64,000 bases of DNA from Colocasia esculenta (Eukaryota; Streptophyta; Magnoliopsida; Alismatales; Araceae). Below, one piece after another: positions 22,466 through 32,717 of the stretch. Both the position numbers and the translations under genes were made by a program. The stretch spans positions 53,677,545 to 53,741,544 of the forward strand of contig CM024766.1 of the NCBI GenBank assembly GCA_014218235.1, given 5' to 3'. Within the stretch, counting starts at the first letter, position 1; each line of letters starts with the position of its first letter. The notes beneath the pieces are model-generated. The model had not been told where the DNA came from and made no database searches. It saw only the letters and a list, made by a program, of their open reading frames with translations.

Positions 22466-22938
22466 GCCTTGTGTTTGAAGCATTGTGTCGACACCAGTAA
22501 GGGGTGTGTCGACACTACCCTTGCAAAATTGCATATCTTGGGTCTGATCATTACATGATGTCTACTAGCATGTGCATGATGTTATATAGTATGCATGGAC
22601 ATAAAAGAAATCAACCCATTGAAAAATGGTAATGATACGAATATGATTCTAATGTGTAATTGTGATTGTCCTTATGTTCATTGGATTATCTTGTGATATA
22701 CCCTATTGTCAATTGATACGATAAGAATATGATGTGAATATGGGGATGAATACATGTTAGTATGGACTTGTTAGTGAAGTTAATATCATGATTTGCATAT
22801 GAGTTTCAATAGCTACATGCTTTCCGGTGTTCAATTAATTATTTGTCCATATGCATACATGCTAGGAAAGATCCGTGACTCGTCACATACACATTTGCAC
22901 GAATAGGCACACCCTCCTTGGGGAATTGAAAGCTCTCT

Positions 22939-23050
22939 GCCGATCATTCTGAATCGGCAAGGCTAGCGATCTTTTCCCTAAGACCTCCATAAGTCTCTGT
23001 TCTCTATGGATTTCCACATAGAGGCTGAGCTGGTTGTACCATGAAGTACC
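22939..23050 (+). other. Hairpin series in E LTR leader
   Basis: GCCGAT/ATCGGC (22939-22958), AGAC/GTCT (22981-22996), CTCTATG/CATAGAG (23002-23023) and GTACC/GGTAC-like pairs after 23035. In the 3' LTR the third stem is CTATATG/CATATAG (34680-34701): both arms changed together. The first stem changes an A-T pair to G-T there, which still pairs in RNA. Confidence 0.6.
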
Positions 23051-24109
23051 CTGGAGATAGAGAGCACATGTTCTGTATACGATCTGTCATTAGTCATCCT
23101 CAGGTCAAGACATTAATGAATTATGAAACACAAGATACGTCGTTATACTGCCTTTGTTCTCTTGAGCTATTTGTCATACCTTTTACTCTATGAATGATCA
23201 TGTTCCTTTTACTATGAGCTTGTCATTGAAACTCTGTGGCCATAATATGAATATGTTTGTTCGGCACAATATGGGACTTCGGTCCATTTGACCAATGCCT
23301 GTGCAATAAGGGCCCTGTCTGGTCCTGGAGAGGAGCGCCCCAACGTACTTATTAACCGTGGGAGTATGGACTTGTGGTGCGTGGCATGGCACTGATACTA
23401 TATGCAAGAGTTGTGAAAATTGTGCCTTTGTTTGATATGATAAGTTTGATTTGATATGATATGATAAGATTTGATATGATACGTCTGATCATGTGAACGC
23501 ATGATATCTGTATGAATATGGCCAATCTCTTTTGATACGATTCTACTATTGAAATATCTGTTCATTGTATATGCAACTCGACATTTGATCTGGAATGATA
23601 TCCGTTCTGCTCTACTATTGAATCTGTTATTATTGCATGCATTGTCATCATATACATGTTCATATCTTGCCTATTTGAAATGATAATCATGTATACTAGT
23701 GCCCGCACAATATTGAGATGTAAATCCTACTGAGCTAGTTCGTTCACCCTATCATCCTGCCCTTTTCAGGTAGTGATGAGGAACCAGTGGCGTTCGATGG
23801 GACCGGGCAAGAGTGATGAGCACCCGCTATATGAGAAGTTGATAGTCTAAGATAGTTGTTTGAGTAGTCGATGTATTAGAGAAACATTTTCATTTGAATA
23901 ATGAACCCTTTTTCAGTGAGTCCTTCTTATGTAAGGTTGTAACTAGTGGATTGAAATGGAATAAAGAGTACCTTTGATGACGTTATTAAGGTCTCAAATG
24001 TGTGGTTATATGTAATTGTTACTCTGCGTTACTCAACTGTGATACGTCTATTTGTATCGTTCACGTTTCCTGGTATTTATTCTGTTGCTAAATATCGGGG
24101 CGTGACAGT

Positions 24110-24122
24110 TGGTATCAGAGCC
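24110..24122 (+). other. Primer-binding site, initiator tRNA-Met (gypsy E)
   Basis: TGGTATCAGAGCC, 2 bp after the 5' LTR end. Confidence 0.93.
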
Positions 24123-24291
24123 CTAAACTTTAGGGTCCAAGGGAATAGGAACATAGGATGAAATTAGATCACACGAGTCAAAATCTGTCGTACTTAATGT
24201 GAGCTTGGGTAGAACCATGGGAATAGAAGTCACATGTGATATATTTAGATGACTGACTTATATTATTATCTTGAATGTATTTACTACCTCA

Positions 24292-24939
24292 ATGGCCGCT
24301 GAACGTGCCCAGGCTAGGAGCATGCAACAAACAATACAGAACTTGACTCAGGCTATCCTCCAAGCCACCCAGGGTGGAGGTAACCGCGGAGCCGGTGATC
24401 TCCATCAGAATTTTCAGAATATGGATCCGCCTAGGTTTGAAGGGAGTACTAACCCAGATGTTGCTGAACACTGGGTTAAGGAAATTGAAAGGGTATTCAG
24501 GGTCATGCAATGCACGGACCAGAACAAAGTACTGCTGGCGACCTTCCAATTAGAAAAGGATGCCAGGGCATGGTGGGAGTCGGTAGAAGCAACACTGAAT
24601 GGCCAGCAACTAACATGGGCTCAGTTCATTGAGCAATTCAACAGCAAGTACTTCTCTGAGAGGGTCCAGGAACGGAAAGTAGCCGAATTTGCGGCTTTGA
24701 AGCAGAGAGGACTCAATGTGGCCGAGTATGAGGCCCAATTCTCTCGTCTGTCCCGATATGCTGTTCACTTAATTGGGACAGAAAGGATGAAGGCAAAACG
24801 CTTTCTGAATGGCTTGAGGCCCCAGTTCATCACTCAACTGGCGCCAATGGACATTCAAACCTATGCTGACATGGTAAGGAAGGCTCAGTTACTAGAAGAT
24901 GCCATGGAGACTGCTGAAAGAATTAAGGGAAATTCGTAA
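24292..24939 (+). pseudogene. Gypsy E gag capsid
   Basis: Starts at the ATG at 24292 (MAAERAQARSMQQTI); an in-frame ATG 21 bp upstream also exists, but the shorter start matches element A. Retrotransposon gag domain: PPRFEGSTNPDVAEHWVKEI, DARAWWESVEATLNGQQLT, NSKYFSERVQERKVAEFAAL, GTERMKAKRFLNGLRPQF. A stop after GNS at 24937 ends the frame before the zinc knuckles. In A the same gag continues into knuckles and protease, so this is a truncation of a fused gag-pol. Confidence 0.88.
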
Positions 24940-25506
24940 AAAGGGAGCAAGTGTCTTCTACAGGAAGGTATCAGCCGACCATTGGAAGAAAGGCCCAGTG
25001 GCGGAGTAAATAACCAGCTGATAAAAAGCCAAAGGAGTTAGGTAATGACCAGATGATATTCACCGGTCATTGTGAACAAATGCTGGAGCATTCACCAGTC
25101 TGAACAATGCTGGAGAGCGCAAGGGAGATGCTTGCACTGTGGTAATCGTGACCATAGGATCTCGGACTGCCCAATGCTGAAAGAACAAGCCCCTCAGGAC
25201 AAGCGTCCAAATGGACAGAAGAGGCAAGGCCGCTTGCAAGCGATTCAGGAACCTGAAGCTGTTGAAGAAGGAGGTATCATGAAAGGTACACTTACTATTC
25301 TTTCCCGACCCGCATATGTTCTCTTTGATACGGGAGCTACGCATTCCTTTATATCTCAAACATTTGTTGACACCCTACCTGTGAAACCCGTCCCAATGAA
25401 ATCCGGAATAGTTGTGTCAACCCCGATTGGTCTTGGCACCAATCTTGCAAACATATGCCATCCAGTGAAGTGTTTATTGACACCCAAAACCTACCAGCAA
25501 ATTTAA
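24940..25506 (+). pseudogene. Gypsy E zinc knuckle and protease
   Basis: Open from about 25072 in a frame different from gag. A CCHC knuckle, CLHCGNRDHRISDC, is preceded by a damaged first knuckle (KCWSIHQSEQCW). The aspartic protease has DTG at 25327-25335 (LFDTGATHSFIS). The frame is lost near 25459 by a 1-bp deletion; protein similarity resumes at once in the next frame (SSEVFIDTQNLPANLICMDM). The protease would cleave the gag-pol polyprotein. Confidence 0.85.
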
Positions 25507-26889
25507 TATGTATGGACATGGAGGGGTATGATGTGATACTTGGAGCAGATTGGTTGTCTGAACATGGGGCTAGTATCAATTGCAGGAGAAGTCGGGTAAC
25601 CTTTAGCCATTACCCAAAACTAGTGTTCACAGGGGATAGAAACCGCAGGAGATTGTCACTTATCTCTGCACTTCGAGTCAAAAGGCTGATGAGGAAAGGT
25701 TGTATGGCCTTTCTTGCCGCTATTGTCATCACAAAGAAGGAAGTCAAAGTTGAGGACATCCATGTTGTCAGCGAATATGCTGATGTTTTTCCAGAAGACT
25801 TGCTAGGAATTCCTCCTGAGCGAGAGGTCGATTTTACCATCGAGTTGGTCCCTGGAGCAGCACCAGTATCTAGGGCACCATATAGAATGTCTCTCGCAGA
25901 ACTGAAGGAATTAAAAGAGCAACTGATGGAACTGTTAGAGAAGGGTTTCATCCGACCAAGTACATCGCCATGGGGTGCACCTGTCCTCTTCGTCAAGAAG
26001 AAAGATGGGCCGATGAGGCTATGCATAGATTACAGACAACTAAACCAATTAACTATCAAGAACAAATACCCTCTACCAAGGATTGATGAGTTGTTTGATC
26101 ATTTATGTAGAGCTAAATACTTCTCTAAAATAGATCTCAGATCCGGTTATCACCAATTGAGGATCAAAGGAGAAGACATTCACAAGACAGCTTTCCGAAG
26201 CAGGTATGGGCATTATGAATTTATTGTTATGCCTTTCGAACTAACAAATGCCCCTGCAGTTTTCATGCAGTTGATGAATAGCATTTATCGCCTATATCTT
26301 GATAAATTTGTGGTGGTATTCATCGATGATATATTGATCTATTTCAAGACAAAGGAAGAGCATTTGAGGATCTCATTACAGATTTTAAGGGAGAACAAAT
26401 TATATGCCAAGCTAAGTAAATGTGAATTCTGGCTGGAGGAGGTATCTTTTTTAGGGCATGTGGTAACCAAGGATGGTATCGCGGTTGATCCATCAAAGGT
26501 TGAGGCTGTACTGAAATGGGAAAGACCGACAAGCATCTCAGAGATCAGGAGCTTCTTGGGACTAGCAGGATATTATCGAAGGTTTATAAAGGATTTCTCA
26601 AAGATTGCAGTGCCGTTAACCAAGCTGACCCGGAAGGAAAATCTATTTGTGTGGACCGATGAATGTGAAGAAAGCTTTAACAACTTGAAGAAGTGTCTGA
26701 CTACTGCTCCTGTCCTCGCCTTACCCACTAAAGAGGGAGGATTTGAAATTTATTCAGATGCTTCTAGAATAGGTCTGGGATGTGTCTTAATGCAACAAGG
26801 GAAAGTGATAGCTTATGCCTCAAGACAGTTGAAGATCCACGAAGTGAACTACCCGGTTCATGACCTGGAGTTAGCAGCTGTAGTATTCG
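25455..26889 (+). pseudogene. Gypsy E reverse transcriptase and RNase H N-terminus
   Basis: Open into the H insertion at 26889. End of the protease region (GYDVILGADWLSEHGA), then RT: FIRPSTSPWGAPVLFVKKKDG, RLCIDYRQLNQLT, the catalytic FIDD at 26319-26330, and LGLAGYYRRFIKDFSKIA. RNase H starts with IYSDASRIGLGCVL. Oddities: MPFELTNAPA has Glu for the conserved Gly, three residues are missing after KTKEEH, and SDASRIG has Arg for Gly. The frame rejoins exactly at 31017 when H and one duplication copy are discounted (AAVVF / ALKIWRHY). Confidence 0.92.
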
Positions 26890-27025
26890 TGCAACGACCC
26901 ACTTCCACCCGGTACGGCTGAGAGCAAGCCGCTACAGGGGAGAATAGTTGAGCTGAGTGCAACGACCCACTTCCACCCGGTACGGTTATACCAACCCACA
27001 TCGGATGAGAGCAAGCCGCTACAGG
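26890..27025. repeat. 68-bp tandem duplication at the end of LTR H
   Basis: TGCAACGACCCACTTCC...GGGGAGAAT occurs at 26890 and again at 26958. The second copy is slightly longer, with an extra TATACCAACCCACATCGGAT-like insert. The terminal TG of the LTR is therefore present twice. Confidence 0.85.
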
Positions 27026-29574
27026 GGAGAATACCCCAACAAGTAACAAATGAGCTGAGATATACACAAATAGAATTCAATAAATGCAGTGGACTTTAAA
27101 TAAATCTTATTCCATCAACTTTTAAATCCACATACCACAGTCTGTATAGTTCAACAAGAGATAACATAAGTGCGAAATGTTCCAAATACATAGCCGACTC
27201 CAAGTACATTTGAACAAAATCCAAATTTCAATTGTAGCATTACATACTTATGAAATATAAATTACAATTCTTCAATCCTTAGTCCAACTCACTTCAATTC
27301 TTGCTAGCTCCTTCGCTGCTAATTTCCTGAAATGTTTAGCAAGAGTGAGTCTATGCAATAGACTCAGCAAGTAACTTAAGATTCAATATATACATGCTTT
27401 TTAACAATTAACACAATAAGATTTCAGTAGTTAAATCATACATGATCATGCTATAACCTAAACAAATTCCATTAACAATTATCTAAACAAATGTAAACTA
27501 GAATCTACACAAGATTACTAACATCATGGTGTCGTTAACATGAGTAAAATACACATTCACACGTTTTCATGCTTTATCTAAGTCATTGTAAAGTTGCACA
27601 ACTAAACCATGGAAACATATACAAGATAGGTAGCACTCCTAGCATGATTCCTAACTCACTTAGCATGCAATCATAACAATTACTTCACACTTAGCTTGCT
27701 GATTTTATACAAATTTTATCACATTCATACTACCTTTGCATAGGGATCACTTTTAACTATACAACATAATACTAAACACGTGTGCATCTAATCATTCAAA
27801 TTCATGAATATGAAAGCATATACTTACATTTGGTACTAATGGTAACATCACTTTTAGCAATTGACAATTTATACATAAACACATACACACACACATTTGT
27901 ACACATCAATAAACAATCTATCAATTAACACTATTGTCATTTATACTTATACTATTTTCTCATTACACACGACCATATGATAAACCTTGGCTTTCACATA
28001 CACTCACTTTTGGTTTTATCACACAACACTTACACGCATTTCCCATTATTTCCTCTTTCACATTCACACACTTCTTATCATTTCACTTTTGCACATAACA
28101 TGTGCCACATTTACACATATCTTGCACATACCTTGTGCTATGAACACATATCACTTTCTCATTCACGCTTATACTTTTTCACTTAATGCCAAGACACAGC
28201 CCAAACCACCATTAGACGGTCACATAACACACACATTCGCATTCACTTACTTAATCACCGGCACAGTGATAAGTCTTAGTCTCTGCAGAAAACCGGGGAA
28301 AGCCTTCCCACCATTACCAGTGGAACTTGTCCACCTCCAGGATTTTACAAGACCCTTGCCAGGGTATACACTTATCAAGACCCTTTCCTAGGGTATCACA
28401 TAACGCATTGAGCTTTCCCGTAGGGGCATTACTACAGTACAACTCCAAGCCTCTAAGGTGGCAGTGTCTTATGGGCATATTTGTTTATCTTGTCACCTTA
28501 ACCATTTCACACACCTATACCACTTGTTCTCTCATATTCCATACACACACTCATACATAATTCATACACACATAAGTCCTCATTTACTGATTTTAACCTC
28601 ACTGTTGCAACTACCAAATAATCATAATACAGATATAATCATACTGAAATTTACTGAATCACATCAAGTCACAACTAACATGCTCACATAGTCATTTTTC
28701 ACATTAAAAATCCATAACAATACTTACTGTCATCAAAATAACATGAGATTTTACCACAGACAATTTTAAGGTTCATAATCGCACATACAATTTTTCAGAT
28801 TTTTTGAATCATATTACATTTACAGAAATTAAAATATTCAGTTTCATACTATTCATAATTCACTTTAACATGGAACATAACACGAACATCAGATTTAACC
28901 ATTCACAACCCTGATCCTAACATAATCATCATCACAGAAATTTTCCCTTGATTTATTGCACATCACACAATTTAATGTAAATTTTACAATTTCTACGCAT
29001 GTCTTCTAATTCCAAAACAGAAATTTCAGTAAATCCCACAGTCATGGAAAAATTCTCAAAATTTCAGGGCATGGACTGATACATATACACATGGTATAAA
29101 AAATCTAGGGCATTTAATTCCTTAGGAATTAGGTAGACAGTAGATGAACATGCATAATCCATTTTTCCCCAACTGTATTTCAATAATCTAAAATTTCATG
29201 CCATCCACAGAAAATACAGAAATTTCCTCACACATCACATACTTATTTTACATAGCATATAAAATTTACACTATATCCTCATCGTGAAAACATATCGAAA
29301 ATAATCATCTACCAGGAAGAACAGCTCACTGTTCTATCCTGAAGAACTTGGTGGCAGCCTCTGGCCGTTCAAGGGTTTTGACGGCACGATCGCTGGACGC
29401 CGATGGGAGATCTTGGCGTCAATGGCATTGACGCCAAGTTCCTATCTGTGCAACAGCACAGACCGAACTCCAATTATAAGGTGAAAAGGAGGGTCCAGGA
29501 CACGATTTAAAATCCACAAAAATTGCTGGGACCTAGGGCACATGTATGGGATTGAGATCTATGGGTTACTTGCC

Positions 29575-29580
29575 TTTATA
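29575..29580 (-). promoter_or_regulatory. Probable TATA box of LTR H
   Basis: Minus-strand GGTTTTTATAAAGGCAAG, a good TATAAA match about 1.43 kb into the LTR. GACGCC/GGCGTC boxes (29998-30095) lie about 420 to 520 bp upstream. Confidence 0.5.
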
Positions 29581-31011
29581 AAAACCTCCAAAGGGGTGAA
29601 AATGGGTGATGAAGCTCTCCTTGGGCAGTCCCAAGAAGCCTCAAAACTCCTTACTTCGTCTTCTGTGGTGCTGTAGCTACCAGTCCGAGGCTGGGGAAGC
29701 CTCCTCCTTCGTCCAAGCTAGCTTCTAGTCGTAGTAGATCGCCGGAAGAAGCTCCAAGTCGCCGGATCTGAGCTCCTAAAGCTCAGGTTTTCTCACAGGC
29801 TTAGGGTTCCTCTTCTCCTTCTTGCAAAGAGTCCAAGGAGGGTTTTGGGGTTGCAAAGAGGGTTTGGTTTAAAGGAGAGAGACCTCTCCTTTCATGCAGA
29901 AGTTGATGTGAGGCTTTCACAGCCGTTGGGGACAGCTCCCAATGGCTGGGGTTGCTTGTCCCCGGAATTTCGGGTCTGCTGCGCATGCAGGTCATAGAAG
30001 TAGACGTCCACCTATATGGACGGCTACTTAAGTCTTGGCGTCCATCGATATGGACGCCGACATCTCATGGGCGTCCACCCATGTTGACGCCAATTTACCC
30101 TCCTACCAGAACTTAAAATCATGCAGAAATCATGTTTAATCCACACATATATGCACATGAAACCTATGTAGTATAGTGTATACACCACTACACCATGTAA
30201 ACATCCAATATTTACTACTAATCCTACACATACATACATAGGTACATCAAGATAATAACACGTACATGAATATCTTCATACACATACAATGTATAAGGTA
30301 TAATATGTATATTACTACACCGTGCAATCCATAACATATATACCTGGGCATACACATGCATACATAAGTACACTAAGATAAGATGTACGTAGATATCTAC
30401 CTATGCGTACATGATGTTTTACATAAGCATGATGCAACATGCGGCAAAATAAAGTGACAAGAATTGCAAGGGTTTCAAAGATCATTAGGAGGCAATATAA
30501 ATTAAGTTAGCTAGGAATAATCCATTCAATAAAATAGTTCTTGCTTGCACTCACTTGATTTGACATATATATATAGCATACGTACATGGAATGTACACAT
30601 TAGCTACACCACGCAATGGACAATGTTTACAATTAAACATACACATGCATACATAGGTATACCAAGGTATTATGTATATAGAATTAGGTATACAATTATC
30701 ACACGCATAAGATAACCTACATACGTACATACACATACGCACTTCATATATTCGCACACAATATCCATGAAATGGGTAATATAAGGTATACTTCAATATT
30801 TAGATAGCACTTGCATAATATTTGAATAGATACCTTATACACAAAATTGGCCAATTACCTATATTCACATATAATAATATACATCCTCGCATATACCCAT
30901 GCAAATTTTATATTTATATATGCATCATTTTCATACACGCCATTTATGCAAGAACAAGTAAACATCATATACATAAAATAGAAGCGGGAAAAAGAAATTC
31001 GGGGCCTTACA

Positions 31012-32706
31012 ATTCGCCTTGAAGATTTGGAGGCATTATATCTATGGTGAGCAATTTAGAGTCTTTTCTGACCACAAGAGTTTGAAATACTTGTTCTCAC
31101 AGAAGGAGCATAACATGAGACAAAGGAGGTGGTTAGAGTACCTTAAGGACTTTGACTTTTCCATCCAATATCACCCTGGGAAAGCCAATGTAGTGGCAGA
31201 CGCTTTAAGTAGACAACCGGGAGCTATGCTAGCTAGGATGATGCTGGGCGAATGGAAGTTACTGGAGCAATTTGCAAGCTTGAACTTAGACGTGGGAAAG
31301 AAGGAAAAATAAGTAATGATGTCCAATCTCCAGATACAATCCGATCTATTGACCGAAATCAAGGAGAAACAAGGAGAGGATCCATTCTTAGTTGAGATTA
31401 GGGAAAGCTAGAACAAAGACCTGACTTTACTCTATCAGCTGAGGGAAGATTGCTATTCTGAGGTAGAACATGTGTCTCTAATCATGGAGAACTCAAGAAG
31501 AGGTTATTAAATGAAGCTCACCAGTCCAAGTACACGATTCATCTTGGATCAACAAAGATGTACCAAGACTTAAAACGGTCGTACTGGTGGCAAACATGAA
31601 GAGGGATGTGGCTGATCATGTGTCATACTGTTTAACATGCATGAAAGTCAAGGCTGAGCATTTCTGTACAGCTGGTGGACTGCTACCACTAGAAATCCCG
31701 GAATGGAAGTGGGATAGCATCGGTATGGACTTTATCATGGGATGCCCAAGACCAGGGGTGGTATGGATGCAATTTGGGTAGTAGTTGATCGATTGACTAA
31801 GTCGGCTCATTTCTTGCCGATTAAGAGTGCCTGGTCTGTGGATGTATTGGCTACACTATATGTTAAGGAAGGTTAGATTACATGGGGTTCCATCTAGCAT
31901 AATATCAGATCGGGACCCTAGATTTACTTCACACTTTTGAAAGGGTTTACAAGCAGCAATGGGTACTAAACTAAACTTTAGTACTGCCTTCCATCCTCAG
32001 ACAGATGGACAAACCGAAAGGACCAATCAAATTGTGGAAGATATGCTTCGTGCTCTGGTGCTAGATTTTAGAGGTCGATGGGATGATCAGTTGTACCTGA
32101 TGGAGTTTGCATATAACAACAACTATCAGGAAAGTATCAAGATGGCACCGTTGGGAAGATCAAGGAACTGGAAAGGTTCAAATTTGTCAATCTAGGCAGA
32201 AGAGTTATGCAGACAAGAGAAGGAGAGAACTAGAATTTCAGGTTGGTGAACATGTTTTCTTGAAGGTCTCACCTTCAAGGGGAATTCAAAGATTTGGGAT
32301 CAAAGGAAACTTGAGTCCCAGATTCATTGGACCATTTGAAATTCTGGAAAGGATTGGTCAGGTGGCGTATAGACTGGCACTACCTCCACAGCTGGAGAAT
32401 GTACATAATGTGTTCCACATATCCTTGCTGAGGAAGTACTTATTCAATGTCGACCATGTAATCAACCATGAGGACTTGGAGATTCAGGAGGACCTGACTT
32501 ATGAAGAGAATCCGATCAAACTGTTGGATCGGAAGATTCAACGACTCAGGAATCGTACCATACCTATGGTGAAGGTCCAATGGAGTCGAGACGGAGTTAC
32601 TAATGCTACCTGGGAAACAGAGGAAAGAATGAAGAAAAACCACCCAGAACTATTCTCAGGTACGAACTACACCATTATGTGTAAATTTGGGGACCAAATT
32701 TCTTAA
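31012..32706 (+). pseudogene. Gypsy E RNase H C-terminus, integrase and chromodomain tail
   Basis: Resumes with ALKIWRHYIYGEQFRVFSDHK, HPGKANVVADALSRQPG. The integrase finger (EAHQSKYTIHLGS, CLTCMKVKAEHF) and core (IGMDFIMGCP, VVVDRLTKSAHF, ISDRDPRFTSHF, TAFHPQTDGQTERTN) are spread over at least three frames. A TGA replaces Trp after TSHF near 31938. About 100 bp is missing near 32150, where MAP should be followed by FEALYG. The final 199-codon stretch ends with VFHISLLRKYLFNVDHVI and a chromodomain-like tail (KVQWSRDGVTNATWETEERMKK), stop at 32706. Confidence 0.88.
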
Positions 32707-32717
32707 GTGGGGGAGGA
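32706..32717 (+). other. Polypurine tract of gypsy E
   Basis: AGTGGGGGAGGA(T) directly before the 3' LTR, overlapping the end of pol. Confidence 0.85.

Larger units (their letters stand above)
21040..24107 (+). repeat. Gypsy E 5' LTR
   Basis: TGTAACACCCCAG to GGGGCGTGACA, 3,068 bp, the same length as the 3' copy at a constant offset of 11,678. It contains a 74-bp tandem array (22168-22465) and leader hairpins (about 22939-23050), and ends 2 bp before the primer site. No gene; the minus-strand ORFs within are fortuitous. Confidence 0.95.
26890..31011 (-). mobile_element. Gypsy solo LTR H (4.1 kb), TSD ATTCG
   Basis: Plus-strand edges TGCAACGACCC and GGGGCCTTACA. On the minus strand it reads TGTAAGGCCCCG...TTGCA, matching the TGTARNGCCC-type start of the other gypsy LTRs. 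It is flanked by a perfect ATTCG duplication (26885-26889, 31012-31016). No internal region is present. It shares segments with LTR F (minus-strand AGACACTGCCACC / AGACATTGCTATT phrases). It has a 68-bp terminal duplication, a TATA box at 29575-29580, box clusters at 29377-29450 and 29998-30095, and hairpins ACCC/GGGT near 28345-28395. Small ORFs in it are not genes. Confidence 0.93.

Noticed and set aside
24110..24122. tRNA gene fragment
   Set aside because: Only the primer-binding sequence complementary to tRNA-Met; no cloverleaf around it here or at 4452, 13746 or 47185.
27977..28691. His/Thr-rich ORFs in H as genes
   Set aside because: Arise from CACACA/TCACAT-rich LTR sequence; inside a solo LTR with no coding constraint.
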